64,000 bases of DNA from Thysanoteuthis rhombus (taxonomy: Eukaryota; Mollusca; Cephalopoda; Oegopsida; Thysanoteuthidae), in the NCBI GenBank assembly GCA_963457665.1, contig OY735224.1, positions 41,672,239 to 41,736,238 on the forward strand, in the 5' to 3' direction. Below the pieces are notes generated by a model that saw only the letters and a program-made list of their open reading frames with translations, had not been told where the DNA came from and made no database searches. Position numbers and translations under genes: made by a program. Shown here piece after piece: positions 37,081-49,559 of the stretch; the first letter of the stretch is position 1; each line of letters starts with the position of its first letter.

Positions 37081-37674
37081 CCACATATAGATACACCTAT
37101 CATAACTGAGATAGACATTTTATTTGCAAAACCACTTCAAAGAATCATTCAATCAGCATAATCACCTTGGACATGAGGGAGTAGACCAAACCAAAGATAA
37201 TCATACAATCTTCTAGGGTCATTTGAAAGGAATCCTAACAAGGGAATTAAATTTAAGAAATCTTAGTAAGAATAAAATACTTCCACAGAGAATACATACC
37301 AGAAACTGACATTATCAACCACTTACTGATAATGTAAAGACTCATACTATACCCATCGGCTTGTAATTTATAACCACCAACAGACATTAACACACTACAA
37401 ATCCAATCAAATAAAAGAGGGATCCTTTCACCAAGAATGGTCAACACACGCCAAAATGTTCTGAACAGGAATCTAGAATATAGCAAATCATTCGCCTGAA
37501 AAAGCCCAAACGGGGCAGAAACATAAATGTGTTTGTCTAGCGAGTCCTCATTCTACTATATTTCTAGCTCTACTCTGAACAAACTAAATGTCTAAAGTTG
37601 AAAGTGTCGAGCAGTCTATGGGATAAACCCATTATGCATCTGATATCGCACTATATTTTATTGCATTCCTGATT

Positions 37675-37876
37675 TGTACAGTGGCATTCACGACTCACAA
37701 CATGGATCTCCAGGGATCACATGCGAAACAGAGGCCGACAGAATACGAGATGGAGAGATGAACTAAACAAATTCAGAAAATACTGGCTCTGCGGCGCCCA
37801 TGATTGTGAAATGTGGCGGATCCTAGGGAGGGTCTATGTCCAACCATAGACATTGAAGGACTGATGATGGTGATGA
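37675..37876 (+). mobile_element. RTE-type LINE 3' end
   Basis: Plus strand: THNMDLQGSHAKQRPTEYE, then ..ILALRRP... and GLCPTIDIEGL, the conserved last codons and 3' terminal segment of the RTE family, ending with a (TGATGGTGATGA) tail. A (CA)n(TA)n microsatellite follows at 37876-37980. Confidence 0.75.
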
Positions 37877-37901
37877 TACACACACACACACACACACATA
37901 C

Positions 37902-37977
<76 letters not shown>

Positions 37978-37980
37978 ATA
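37876..37980. repeat. (CA)n(TA)n microsatellite
   Basis: Begins at the TGA tail of the RTE copy. Confidence 0.95.
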
Positions 37981-37984
37981 GTTC

Positions 37985-39260
37985 TATCCTAATCATATAT
38001 ACCCACAGCTGCAAAACCCCAACTGAATAACTTTATTCATATACTCATATTATATTCAGGCTTATTTTGGCAGGATGACATGTTGGGGTGATAATTAAAA
38101 TTTGGAAAAAGGCATGACCAACGAACAAGTTGCTTCTTTCACCTTTTTGGGGTGGTGATTATTGAATAAAAGTCTCAAAATTGAAAAAACAAGCATGAAT
38201 ACTCGTCGAACACAAATCAAGAGACTAATTTTAACCTCCGCTAAAATCTTTTTTGAGTGAGCAACCAAAACAAAAATTTTTGTTATAATCAGCAGTAAAT
38301 GTTTGACGTTTGGGCCCCATACATAGGATGGCATATACATGACCAGTTATCCAAACAACCAGAACCACTTAAAAGCTGTAGAAACTTATGTTGACATTTT
38401 GGTTACGCCTTCTAATACACCTGCTTGAGTATTAGAAAGACTTATGAAGATGAAGCAAAAAAGACGAATATTTGCGTCTCTTTTCAAAGACTATTTTGCT
38501 GCAGAATTTCGACGACTGACTGAGCTAGTTACATTCCAATCGCTATCGATCAGGAGGTAATTTCTAAATTTTTACAGATAGATAACATGTAGATAACAGC
38601 AGATTTTATCAGTGATCAATTGACAGAAATAACAATCAAGGTGATAAAAGAAGATAGAAAAAAAGATAAAAGATTAAACTTCTATGGATTTCTATGTGAA
38701 TATACAAAAGAGATTAATAGGTATTATTTCGATCGATTGAAAGACGGAAAGAAAGAAACAAGAACCATTTCAACGATGCGTTCATCATGCAGAAGTAGCT
38801 GAGGGAGGGGGAGGAGGAGGAGGAGGAAGACGAGGAAGAGCAAGTAGTCTTTCATTGAGTTAGTTTTCGTACTTATAAAATATAGAAATATTCTGCTAGT
38901 ATCATTTTCAATAAAAAACGTGAATGTCTATTTTTGCCTTTTATGAAGACCTTTGATATTCTTTTAAGGCATCATTAGCAGCTGGTAAAAACATTGATCA
39001 GGATAATTATTACAACTATATATGGCATCAAGCCTTTTATTGACATCACACCTCTTCCTTCCTATTTCTATTGTTTAAAATCACTAGGCCTGGCCGACAG
39101 ACCGACCAAAAAGCGTCTTATTGATGTGTAGACAAATCTATAAAAAAAAAAAGGATATCGCCAAATGATTCATCTAAGATTATAAAATTTCAATTCTTTT
39201 TGCATCATCAAAATTTTAAATTTTGTTAAATACGTAATTTATCTATGTAAATAATTTTTT
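37985..39260. other. Unassigned DNA; one charged 60-codon frame
   Basis: The frame at 38620-38802 is Lys/Asp-rich and has no family match. A GGA-rich run follows at 38804-38840. No element identified. Confidence 0.4.
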
Positions 39261-39264
39261 TCAA

Positions 39265-39298
39265 AACAATTCATCGATCATACAATCGATGAATTGTT
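39265..39298. repeat. 14-bp perfect stem-loop
   Basis: AACAATTCATCGAT, loop CATACA, then ATCGATGAATTGTT. It sits at the left edge of a repeat-A copy. Confidence 0.9.
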
Positions 39299-39307
39299 CA
39301 TCAGAAA

Positions 39308-40165
39308 CCATCAACTAGAACTGTCAACATAGGTTTCTTTGGATAAAACGAGATTCTTGTTGGATGGCTATCTATTTACCTATGAGTGTGTCACGAGCAC
39401 AGACCGTACCAATAGAGCTTGAGGGGTGAAAATTTCAACAATCACATTCTTTTTTTGTTTTTGAAAATTCTTTCCCTTTTCAGGGTTGGGTTCAATTTAC
39501 AATGTAAGTCCATTAGTTTGTATTTATCGGTTTTTAAAAGAACCAACAGAGCTGAAACTTGGAACCCAACCAAAAGATCGTCCCTCAAATTGAGAAACAT
39601 GCAACAAGCACAAAAGAGAATCATGTTTAACGTCAATTGGCGAGATAGCATGACAGCAAAGTATTTCAGAGAAAATCAACCTGGAGTCAAATATGCCACA
39701 GAATCAATTGAAAAAACTTGAATGACTATGGGCTGGTCATTTGGCGAAAATGTCAGGCATCTGCTGAACTTCACGAGTCACAAGGTGGATCCCCCAAGAT
39801 CATATGCGAAAATGTATCCAGTAGGAAATAAGATGGCGTGACAAATTAGACAAGTTCAGAAATTACTGGCTCAGCGACGCCCATATTAGAGTTGATTGGC
39901 AGATATCAGAGAAAGTCCCGGTCCAACGACGGATAGTGAATGGCTGATGATGATGTTTGCTCTGGTTTTTGTTTATTTCAATTTGGACTCTTTTGTGATC
40001 AAAGAAAGGCAAGTTAAGTAACTCATTCATTGATTACCCCTTTTCTCATCTTTTTCAATAATCACATCCAATAAAACATGCTATCCAAAGTTTGGTAGTT
40101 TCTATTGTATGACTACTTGCTAATTCTACTAGTTAATCATCGTGAAGAAATTATCGGATATGTTT
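39308..40165 (+). repeat. Repeat A, copy split by an RTE insertion
   Basis: Left half 39308-39545: AACTGTCAACATAGGTTTC, AGACCGTACCAATAGAGCTT, then CAATTTACAATGTAAGTCC. Right half about 39955-40165: GTAACTCATTCATTGATTAC, TTTTCAATAATCACATCC, CTATCCAAAGTTTGG. The middle is the RTE copy at 39546-39955, so repeat A was present first. Confidence 0.65.
39546..39955 (+). mobile_element. RTE-type LINE 3' fragment inside repeat A
   Basis: Plus strand: RAETWNPTKRSSLKLRNMQQ, AQKRIMFNVNWRDSMTAKYF, TESIEKT, then on past a frameshift through the final GTCCAACGACGGATAGTGAA and a short (TGATGATGATG) tail. It is 5'-truncated just before the ETW motif. Good similarity to the minus-strand copies. Confidence 0.85.
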
Positions 40166-40169
40166 GAAT

Positions 40170-40409
40170 TTCTATAAGACAATTTTTTAGAAAAGTTTTA
40201 TCTGCGAATATATCACCTTTAAGTAGAGGAGTCCATTGTTACGAGCAGATGAACTGACAGAAAAAGTTACACATGTTCATCAAAGGCATCCATCAATAAA
40301 AAAAAACCCACACAAAACAGGCCGACGTTTGAATATGAGCCTAGAGTATCTTAAAATTTTTTACACGTGTTATTTGCACAGCATATATACGTACACTCAC
40401 GCACACTTG

Positions 40410-40462
<53 letters not shown>

Positions 40463-41040
40463 GTCTGTATGTCTGCTCCAAAATAAATCGATTCTGGCAT
40501 CCATTGATGTATATATTTATTTATTTCGGGGCAAAGGCGTGGTCACAGCCATTTTATATAAACCAGGCCACGTGTTCCTGGAGACACTGACATAAATGGA
40601 GATATCCTTGGATATTTAGCCACGCTTAAGATCACATCCACAGACTGCAGTCCTATTTTGTACATTTCGGCTTAAACCACCACCTAAGCCAAAGAATTAC
40701 ATTTAAAGGTAAGTGTTTTTATAACTTAGTCAAAATATCTTGGGCCTTAGATTTAGAAAATATTTTCCCCTGGTTTTGCTTTCTTCTTTTTCGGTTAATT
40801 CCTCAGTCATCGATGCTTTTCAGTGTTTTCTCACAAACAGAACGTTTGTATCTCTTATGTATTTGGCTTCTTTCGTTTCTCTTCTTTTACAATATTATAT
40901 CTTGTTGATAATTATAGTTCCTTCATCGATTTCTATTCAGACTTTCACACTAGTGTTAACGGGCAGTCTTCTCAAAATCGCCCTATCATCATTATCAGAA
41001 TTATCATCATTACATTTAAAATTTGTGCTGACATTTTCCA
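40170..41040 (+). promoter_or_regulatory. Possible promoter and 5' exon (TATATAAA at 40555)
   Basis: After a (TA)n(TG)n tract (40411-40462), a less AT-rich stretch has GTGGTCACAGCC, TATATAAA at 40555-40562 and an E-box-containing CCACGTG at 40568-40574. A perfect splice-donor context, AAAGGTAAGTG, follows with the cut after 40708. Spacing would give a leader of about 120 bases. No coding exon is recognised downstream, so this is only a candidate; it could also be a repeat. Confidence 0.25.

Positions 41041-41042
<2 letters not shown>

Positions 41043-41098
<56 letters not shown>
41043..41098. repeat. (TA)n microsatellite
   Basis: About 28 TA units. Frames with poly-Ile/Tyr here are artefacts. 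Confidence 0.95.
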
Positions 41099-41099
<1 letters not shown>

Positions 41100-41101
<2 letters not shown>

Positions 41102-42016
41102 GTATAGTCACATCAATAAGTCTACAGCTCTATTACACAGGTGGTATTTATTCTCAAACGTAATCTCCTTCCTCGTTCAATGCACTCAATTCTGTGGTGA
41201 ATAATTATCTTATAGATTGTATATTATACAAGGAAAAATTCAGATCAGAATTCGAATGTTTGTAATGATTTGTTAATATTATTTCATTAACATCAGCCAC
41301 ACCATAAGAGTTATTTTATCCAGAATTGATGCTAAGTTACTTTAAAATTATATTTTCCTGACTTTTTACTGAAGTACATCTTTTAACAAGGTCAATCTGT
41401 TTAACAAAAAGACTCGTTAGATGATAGTTTGTTAAGCGAGTAATTAAGCCTACCCGATTTCAGTAATAGGTCCCAAATAAAAATATCGAATCTCTTAAAC
41501 AAAAAAATAACAACCTTATCAGAATATATAATGTATTAATCACTTTCTGAACCATGTATAAATTCAAGTAAACATGTAAATAATGTAATGAATGAATAAA
41601 CAATCCCATTATGATTCACCAAATGCCAATCCGTCAGCCTGTCTGGTAATTAGCGTCAAAAATTTGTGTAAATCTTGATGATTATAAAAGAAAATCTAGA
41701 TGACTCTGGACAATTTTAGGAACTTCTGTATTCTTCTTTCTCGTTAATAGGGAATACTTCACCGAGAGATGTTTTTTTGCAATCGAGACCGCCCGTTCAA
41801 TGAAATCTCATTAGAGGTACCATTGAACATTATTTAACTATATTTTTGTTGATAATAATAATGATATGATGACGAAACTTATATGCTATTCCATATCACT
41901 AGATGTAAACAAGTGTCTTTATACTATATATGATGTTTCATGTTTATCTCATTACCATGTTGTTGATATCGCCAAACATTATAGCTGTATTATTATTATT
42001 AATATTATTATTATTA

Positions 42017-42078
<62 letters not shown>

Positions 42079-42870
42079 GTCATCATCATTATTATTTCCT
42101 CAGTAGTTATTCACTTGATAGTCCATAAATATGCCTGGACACTTAAATTGGATCAGAATCGTGCATATCTCCCAATAGGTTTTTATTTGCAGTAGTAGTA
42201 GTTATTGTTGTTGTTGTATTTTCATATAATAGCACTAGAGTGTAATAGACAATATTGAGGCAGCGTTCCAATTTCTCTCTCTCTCTTCCCCTCTCTCTCT
42301 CCCTCATACACTTTCTCTCACTTTCTCACTCTCTCTCTCTCTCTCTCTCTGTCTTCCACACTTTCTTCCTTTCTCTTCTTTTCAGGTCTGTATCGTCTTT
42401 CCTCTTTTAGACACTTACCTTATTCCTCAGTGGTTTTACAGATAATTCATCGTTCAAGTAGCACGCTTATCGCAGCTGCTGAGAACCTGTTTGAGTTTTT
42501 CGTAGGCATCTTATTGTTTTGAAAATAGCGTATAGTGTCGTGTTAATGTAATGAAAACATTCAAAGTTAAAATTAGCTATAGAAAAATTCCCCAAATTTT
42601 TAAAATTGCAATTTATGTTTAATTGAAAAATTACCAAAAATCACATCCTTGTATTCTAATAACAAATATTCCGTACTTATCTAATAAATGCTTTAAAATA
42701 TAAGTTCCCGCTCATAATTATGAAAAAATATTTCTCCTTCAATTCATTCGATGATTTATTTTACTTTTTTTTGGTTGTCATGATCTGATACATATGAAAG
42801 TTCATGGAAATATAAGTTCTGTTTACCTTTTGAAAAAGCTGAAGTTGGTCGGTAAAAAGCTCGCTTGGGA
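41100..42870. repeat. AT-rich DNA with (TTA)n and (CT)n tracts
   Basis: (TTA)n at about 41990-42078, with no LINE 3' UTR on either side, so not a visible element tail. CT-rich tract at about 42271-42352. No gene recognised. Confidence 0.6.
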
Positions 42871-42874
42871 AATT

Positions 42875-43012
42875 CATCATGATCATCATCATCATGATCA
42901 TCATTATCATCAGTCTTTTAACGTCCGTCGTTGGACATAGACTTTCCCCAGAATTCACCACAGTTCTCTATCATGGGCGTCGCAGAGGTTGCTCTTCTTG
43001 GTCATATCTTAT
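42875..43012 (-). mobile_element. RTE-type LINE 3' end, very short
   Basis: (CATCATGAT)n tract at 42878-42911, then GTCTTTTAACGTCCGTCGTT and GGACATAGACTTTCCCCAGA, the same 3' terminal segment as the copies at 34.8 and 50.6 kb. Only about 100 bases of element remain. Confidence 0.8.
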
Positions 43013-43019
43013 TTTACAC

Positions 43020-43660
43020 TAACTTATATTTTAGGCCTGTTTCAATAATAAGAAAACAAAAAAGTGTTTTTCTTTGATGTATAGTTTTTTCAAGTTTGAA
43101 AAAATGAAGAACATTTTTTTCTATTTTTTCTGTCGATTCAATAATTTTTTTTCCATTTCCTGTTTCAACTTGCAAGTAGGGAAGATCAGAGGTCAATTCA
43201 AAGACCCCTATGTTTCGTTTTATTGTTTTTCTTTGTTCAGTTTTTCTTTGATTGAAAGTCATCCTCAACACGGTTCGGATACAGCTCTCATTAAGTTTTC
43301 AAAGTATTTATCACCGTTATGCTTTCTTCAATTTAAAAATAAATTCAATTTTCTCAAGTTTAATTGCACTTTCAGTCGCAAGTTTTTGGATAGTTGAGTT
43401 AAGACCTTTGATCTTTTTCGATAAGCTGTCAACACCCATTATTGATGTTTTGTCGGTAAATAACAAAGATTGAATTAAAACTTGCCGATTCTTCCTTGTA
43501 ATTAATCATATTTTTTCTTTCAGATAAGTGGACTTATTCTTTTGGTGATAAAAACAAGAAAAACCTTAAGATCTATTTTTTTCAAAAATTATCAACGTTT
43601 TCTAATTTTTCAAGTGTGGCCTTCGGTGCTTAGTTTTTTTGACATTTGCACTCATCATTT
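43020..43660. other. Unassigned AT-rich DNA
   Basis: Overlapping frames on both strands up to 107 codons, low complexity in Phe/Lys, with no motif. Confidence 0.4.
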
Positions 43661-43664
43661 TCGT

Positions 43665-44040
43665 TAGAAACTCTCAACAAAAACTGCCAACACCAACTTA
43701 GGTTTTCTCTGTTGGTCTAGTTGTCTTGGTATGATATGTTGAGGGCACAGGTCAAACAAATGTAGCTAAGAGGCTGGAAAATTGCAATGTTTACTCCTTT
43801 TTATGTCATTTTTTCCTCAAAATCCTCCTTCCCCTAGAAAAGTTTCCCAGGGGGTTCGTTTTACTACGTAAGTTTATGCTAAATTGATCACTTAGTTAGT
43901 GTCCGGTAGTGTTCACACTTGTTTCTTGAAAATTATGACACAGCGAGGGAATCAAGTTATTCATTGATCACCCTCTTCTTCCAATTTTTTAATGGATCAT
44001 CACCAACAATCTTCCTCTGGTGTACTATCCGTGAGTATTG
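43665..44040 (+). repeat. Repeat A, copy 4
   Basis: AAACTGCCAACACCAACTTA, GTCAAACAAATGTAGCTAAG, TACGTAAGTTTATGCTAAAT, GTGTCCGGTAGTGTTCACAC and TTTTTTAATGGATCATCACC, in family order. The final segment is diverged. Confidence 0.65.
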
Positions 44041-44279
44041 GGAGGGGCTGTACCCCATCACTCGCAAGTAACGGCAATAAACAATGTGAAAAAAGTTTCA
44101 AATCATCAACAACGGCTGTAATGTAAGACGCAGATGTTATAAACTCCTTCAGTGTCGTTTCCTTGCTGAACTAATTACCAAGTAAATAACATTTGTAAGT
44201 CCTTTTTTAAACTCTTTAAACCCTACTGTCTCTTGACAAAACTGGGGAAAAAAGTTCCTCTTTATACATACGGTTAGTA

Positions 44280-44810
44280 CACCCGACAAAAGAATGGATC
44301 GGGTAAGAATAACAAGATCTAGAAAGCACCCAGAGAGCGCATATCTCTGCCAAGGGCATAGTCAGAGGGAGTTATTGTACATGGATCTGCTCTCTTTCGG
44401 AGATATCGTTTGGCTAAACATGGTATTTTGACAATATTCGATGATGACTTTTGAAGATATCTTGCAGAAAGGAAAGAATCGCAATATTTTTTCATTTGAA
44501 CATATAACTACGACATAGGGGAATAATTGTACATGGATCCGCACCAAAATGTATTCAGTTCTTTCCTGTCCCATTGTCCATCACTTGGGATTTCTTGAGA
44601 TATCGTGTGGACAGTCGTAAGCGTATACATGAATGTGATTGAAAAAGGAAAAATATCTCTCAAACCAGATGAAAATCCTAGATCCACACCATAATTTTAC
44701 CACCGCTTCCAACTTCCTCGCCAATCTTACGGCAAAATTTTATTGAAGTGCATTCAGTACTTTTGGAAAAATCGTTTAAACAGACAAACAGACGCAACCG
44801 AATACATATA
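44280..44810. repeat. Decayed repeat with internal duplication
   Basis: TTATTGTACATGGATCTGC (44371) and AATTGTACATGGATCCGC (44525) are each followed by GAGATATCGT.TGG, a partial internal duplication. The end CAGACAAACAGACGCAACCG (44781) looks like the terminus of a dispersed element. Family unknown. Confidence 0.4.
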
Positions 44811-45136
44811 TCTCTTTCCAACTCGTTAACAGAGATGAATGAGTTCTGCTGCCTGGAAAACTCTTTGAATGTTTATGATTCCTCTCAAATTTATCGACCA
44901 AATCTTCACAGTTAAAATAAACAGGAAACAAAATTGATTTCAACCGGAAACAAAAGGAACAAAAAACAGAGTGGTAGGTGACTGGCAATTATCTCAATCC
45001 CTGCAACCCTGACTACCAACCCAATGGAAGTATTTCTCTTCGATAAAATTCCAATTTTGTGTTCTTGCAAATAACATCCTATTCGTGTTTTCTCCAGGTA
45101 CTTATCAGGATAGAGCAAAACATATTCATTTTGTAG

Positions 45137-45215
45137 ATTTGCAGAGTGGCCGAACGGGCTTAACGATACGAAGAATAGAATCGGCGAGTTGGATCAAAAT
45201 CATACATTTTGTGTA
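45137..45215 (+). repeat. tRNA(Leu/Ser)-like SINE head
   Basis: GCAGAGTGGCCGAACGGGCT (box A of class II tRNA type), and AGTTGGATCAAAATCA at the box B position. The arms do not pair fully, so it is not called a tRNA gene. Confidence 0.5.
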
Positions 45216-45824
45216 GACATTGCATGAATCCCCATGCAATCTCTCCTCGTATCAGTTATTGGTAAATAGTTGGACAGACCAGGCTCTCTATTTATAGTTA
45301 AAAACCAATCTAGAAAATTACAATTTTGTCTCCAAACCAGCCTGAAGAGAGATGGGCTCGGTCAGGCCATCTCAGCCTTCCGTGGTACCCCAACGACCTG
45401 CGACGTCAATACCGACCGCTTTGGGTCTTATATTCATTCACAGCGAAGTCTTCTAAATAATCTCTCAGGGAACGTTGAACAATTTTTTTAATGATCCAAC
45501 AGATTTTCCGATGAGATCCATTTTTTTTTCTTATCTGAATATCTTATTGTTACGCTTTGAAAGATTTTCCCTTGCATTCAGCTTTACAAGAATACCTTGA
45601 ATGGTGCAGTTTCGATTAGTCAGGGTTTGGGTGTTGAGGTATTTCTGTACAAATAAAGGTAACAAAGTATAACTTAGAAAAAACACATTAAAACATAATT
45701 GGACTTTAAACAATATTGTTTTGAACACCTAAAGAATTTGGAACGAATATTCCAGTATTTTTTTTTATATTTGCATGTTCGCACAAAGCTTGTTATCGCT
45801 GGTGGTTGAGCAATAGTGAGTGTC

Positions 45825-45826
<2 letters not shown>

Positions 45827-45867
<41 letters not shown>

Positions 45868-45899
45868 TTTTATTATTATTATTATTTTTTTTATTATCA

Positions 45900-45955
<56 letters not shown>

Positions 45956-46017
45956 TTTTATTATTATTATTATTTTTTTATTATCAATTATTATTATTAT
46001 CATTATTATTATTATTA

Positions 46018-46054
<37 letters not shown>

Positions 46055-46055
46055 C
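45827..46055 (-). repeat. (TTA)n tail of minus-strand RLE-type LINE
   Basis: Long TTA tract with T-rich interruptions, including an imperfect direct duplication of about 75 bases (about 45860-45935 and 45935-46005, each with TTACTTTTATTATT and TTATCAATTATT). Equivalent to the (TAA)n tails at 2.3 and 4.2 kb. Confidence 0.92.
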
Positions 46056-47440
46056 AATTTTCACACCAGTTGCCTGGTGATTACAGCTGGAGGCAGAGTG
46101 ACAGCAAGCTTCCCCAGATCTCCAGTCCTCCTCTCCACACTCTCACAGTCCATAGCAGTGTTGTGGTTTACAGTTTCACACCAGTTGCTCAGGGGTTATC
46201 GCTGAAAGCTGAGTGACAGTAAGTTTCCTCAGGTCTTCTGCCCTCCTCTCATCTCTCCCTCACCTATCACTGCGGTGCAGTGGTTCGTACCTCCACCACC
46301 ATTTGTGTGTGGGTTTTTTGTTGTCCTCTACTAAGCTACTGATAACAGCTGGGATAGTATATCTCATATTTCTAGCACTTTCTTTAGCATTCATGCAGTC
46401 CCTAGCAGTGCTGTGGTCTGTAGAGTCTCAAGCCTTCCTTTTACTCCTAGTTCCTTCAATATCGCTTTTAGTCTTTTGTACGGTTTCGAGTGCACCTATT
46501 ATTACTGGTACTCCCTTGACGTTCATGTTCCACACCTCCAGTTCTCTTGCCAGGTCCTCGTATTTTTCCAGTTTTTCTCTCGCTTTCCTATTTACTCTCT
46601 GGTTTGCAGACACCTGTACGTCTATTATTTCGCTGGTTCTCCCCTTTTTATCCACGATTGCCAGGTCTAGTCTTTTTGCTTGGATGGAGTGGTCAATTTT
46701 GGTGTTAAATTCCCTGAGTAATGTATGGCGACCATTCCTTTGGGTTGTCTCAAGTTAGTGCTGATACCACTTTTCCGCCCGATTAAATCCCATTCATCCC
46801 CAGTGTATCATTATTGGTACCCTGTCATGTCTGTGTTTATACTCTATCTAGAGTAGTTGATTTCATTCACTAGTCATGTGGTTACGGTCTCATCCCATTC
46901 CCTTGCATCGACATCTGCATTGTTTGTATTCTGGTGATTTTTGCTTTGATATAGTTTGTTTTTTATGCATTTGTTTTTGACTGCCATGATGAGCGATTCT
47001 GTTTCTCTATTCAGGTTTCCTCTGCGTAGTTTTGTCTATGATCTCTCGTCTGCCACATTCTGTACATATCTTTGAATTCTCAGTATATTTTTTCCGTTCC
47101 CATTTTTCTTTCCTTATTTGCAGTGCTTCTCAATCGTTTTTTTTTTTTGGTTCGTTGTGCTACTTCGAGCGTTCTTTATATATTTTTATGTTTGCTTACA
47201 TATACTTTTCTTTGGTCCCCTGAAGACAGCTTTCTATGCTGATGAGTCCTCTACCGCCTTTTCCCCTCTTCCTGAATAGTCTATCCGTGTCATCTCTAGG
47301 TTATAAGGATTTTTGCATTGTCATAAGCTTCCTTGTTCACTGATCCATTGACTAGAGTTCTTCCTTTGTCAAATGGCTCCTTTGTATTGTCATTGCTATT
47401 GCTCTTCGTACTCATTGCTCCTTTGCATCAGTTGGTGCTT
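46056..47440 (-). mobile_element. RLE-type LINE (R2/R4-Dong-like), 3' remnant, minus strand
   Basis: From high to low coordinates: LFRKRGKGGRGLISIESCLQ (about 47280-47220; linker), a stop-ridden stretch, then the endonuclease end: DKKGRTSEIIDVQVSANQRV (about 46650), KLEKYEDLARELEVWNM and VPVIIGALETV (about 46480). DVQVSAN replaces DVAVPAD of copy 2; the active-site Asp is kept, but the upstream RPD reads poorly. The 3' UTR holds two ~115-base units as in copy 2, with the terminal hairpin at 46064-46079, then the TTA tract. Truncated and dead. Confidence 0.85.
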
Positions 47441-47444
47441 TCAC

Positions 47445-49010
47445 TAGACACCAAGTGATAGCGAATCAATTCAATACCCCATTATGTACCTCAGTATTTT
47501 AGCTTACATTATCGATTAAACGGTTTCGATACTCCGGGGGGGGGGTCTGAAGTTCTTCCCAAATCTTTTCAAGACAGAAATGATGTGTACGTGAAATATG
47601 CATTCAATATTGGAATACGCATTACTTCAAGTGATAAAAATCAGTGAAACTCAATAAAAGAATAACAAGATTATCAGTACTGCGAAACTTTTCCCAGGCC
47701 GATTTTAACATGTCTATTGATCCCAACATTTAAGATGGAAAAATAACCAATATTTTCAGCATATTTTTCTTAAAGAGATGTCGAAATGTGTCTCGTTCTT
47801 ATAGATTTGTCAAGCACTCTGGCTTTCTATTGCGTTTCTTCTTGAATAACCAAGGCTTGATTCAAAAAATGTTTGCTTTCAGTTTTTCTGCTTTTACACA
47901 TGTCTCTATTCACTTGTAAACGAAATTTATTTTCATTTTTTCGAATTTTTTCACCTCTCCCAACGGAGTTCATTTTTCCGAGGTGATGAAAAAATTCTAT
48001 AAGTACCAAATATCACTAAGAAAAAACAAATTATATTGAACACTGTCTAATTTCGACCTATCCGTCCATCTACCAATCAATTCATCTATGTATTCTACTA
48101 TTTTAGTCTAGTCAAGTTAATCACTTAATGCCTCTACAGAATGAAAAGACTCGCCATTGTTCTATCCGATGACCCAATCTTCGTGTTAATCTTCCGTACA
48201 AACAACGTGATTTAAGTTAATTCCAAGCGGTCGAAGATACCGCATTAGAAGAATGAAAAAAGATCTAATCGGTCGCAGAAAGACGTTCTTAGTGCCATAT
48301 AATCAACAAGAAGAGGAGAAAATTAAAATAGACTCCCGTTATTACGGCAACATAAAGGTGTGAAGAGCACCGTTATGACGGATTTTACCGTTATATTGGA
48401 TGGATTTCATGTGATATACATCAATAATGAGAGTTCAAAAAGTGTAGACAATTACCTATTATTACTCTTTCACTGACTAATGCGTCAAATACGGGTTAGA
48501 GATCTGCAAATGAAATGAACGAACCAAAAATTGTTGAAGATCTAATTTTATATTCAGAAAATAATTTGCTTACTTACACCAATATAGTGAAGTGAATGAT
48601 TCCACGACTGGTGCTTGTTACCTCTACGCTTAGTCTCACATGTCTGAAAAATCTTAAAGAACTCCAAAACGAAGAGAAATTTGTAGAATATCTCCATTGC
48701 CGCGCTTTTCATGGATAAGACTTTTCGCCTGAATTTCCCCTCAGATTTCTGTGTAACTTTGGCCAGAATCATTTCAAGCGTTTTCTTAATTTTAATTTTT
48801 AAAATGATGCAGTGAAAACTTCAAGTGATGTTGCAGATAACTAATCCCCGACAATAGTCTCGTGAGAATATGAAAACAAAAGTGTCATTCAAACAGGTGT
48901 GTCGTCAATGTAAGAATGACTGCCGTTACAATGAAAATTCACCGTATTGCGATTGGCTTCATGACAAATACGAGACTTGTATTCATATTTCACGCAAGTA
49001 TCATTGTCAA
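47445..49010. other. Unassigned DNA; Cys-rich frame at 48870
   Basis: A 96-codon plus frame (48870-49160) starts with five Cys in about 30 residues and then runs into the TG tract. It has no signal peptide or known family. G10 run at 47538-47547. Confidence 0.4.
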
Positions 49011-49011
49011 A

Positions 49012-49012
<1 letters not shown>

Positions 49013-49082
<70 letters not shown>
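49013..49082. repeat. (TG)n microsatellite
   Basis: About 34 TG units, the longest TG tract in the window, directly before a repeat-A copy. Confidence 0.95.
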
Positions 49083-49083
<1 letters not shown>

Positions 49084-49094
49084 GGAATCCGTCA

Positions 49095-49480
49095 ATCAAA
49101 ACAATCTCGAAAACTGCCAGCTTCGGTTTCTTCATTTATTATACTAGTCTAGCCGGTTGATATCTTAGATATTTGCACCATATTATGTCCAGGAATCTTT
49201 TTTGTGTTTTGGAAATCCCCCTGCTGGATATCATTCCAGCTTTTGTCCAATTTTTAATGTATGTTGGAGCTAAATTGATCCCTGCGCACGCTCATTTTTC
49301 TTCAATTTAGAGTTTTTCAATGATCACTGTCCAACAAAATGGGAGTAACTTTTTCATTAATCACCACTTTTTCAATGATTCATATTGATCACCCACTACA
49401 CAACATGCTGCCAAAAGACGTTGGTCATGTGACAGTTTCCATTGAGTGACTAACCAGATCGAGTTGCATTGCTGTCATCA
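49095..49480 (+). repeat. Repeat A, copy 5
   Basis: AAAACTGCCAGCTTCGGTTT at the start, TTTAATGTATGTTGGAGCTA, TTTTCAATGATCACTGTCC, CATGCTGCCAAAAGACGTTG and GTCATGTGACAGTTTCCATT at the end. It has the clearest 3' part of the family, shared with 58305-58350. Confidence 0.7.
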
Positions 49481-49559
49481 TAATATCAATGCCTAGCTTG
49501 AAACATGTCTTGCAGACACTATATATTTGTTAAGTTATCATCATTGTTCCTGGGAATGT

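Noticed and set aside
38620..38802. Host coding exon (Lys-rich 60 codons)
   Set aside because: Low complexity, with no motif and no splice signals I trust.
41990..42078. Another RLE-type LINE tail
   Set aside because: The (TTA)n tract has no LINE 3' UTR or hairpin on either side.
45137..45215. Functional tRNA gene
   Set aside because: Boxes A and B are present, but the acceptor and other arms do not pair. The same holds for 14235, 14895, 15963, 16026, 23991 and 62425.
45806..46216. Long poly-Ile/Tyr/Leu frames (up to 136 codons)
   Set aside because: They are translations of the TTA tract in different frames.
48870..49160. Small Cys-rich secreted peptide
   Set aside because: Cys spacing fits no family I know, there is no signal peptide, and half the frame is the TG microsatellite. 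Kept only as a note.
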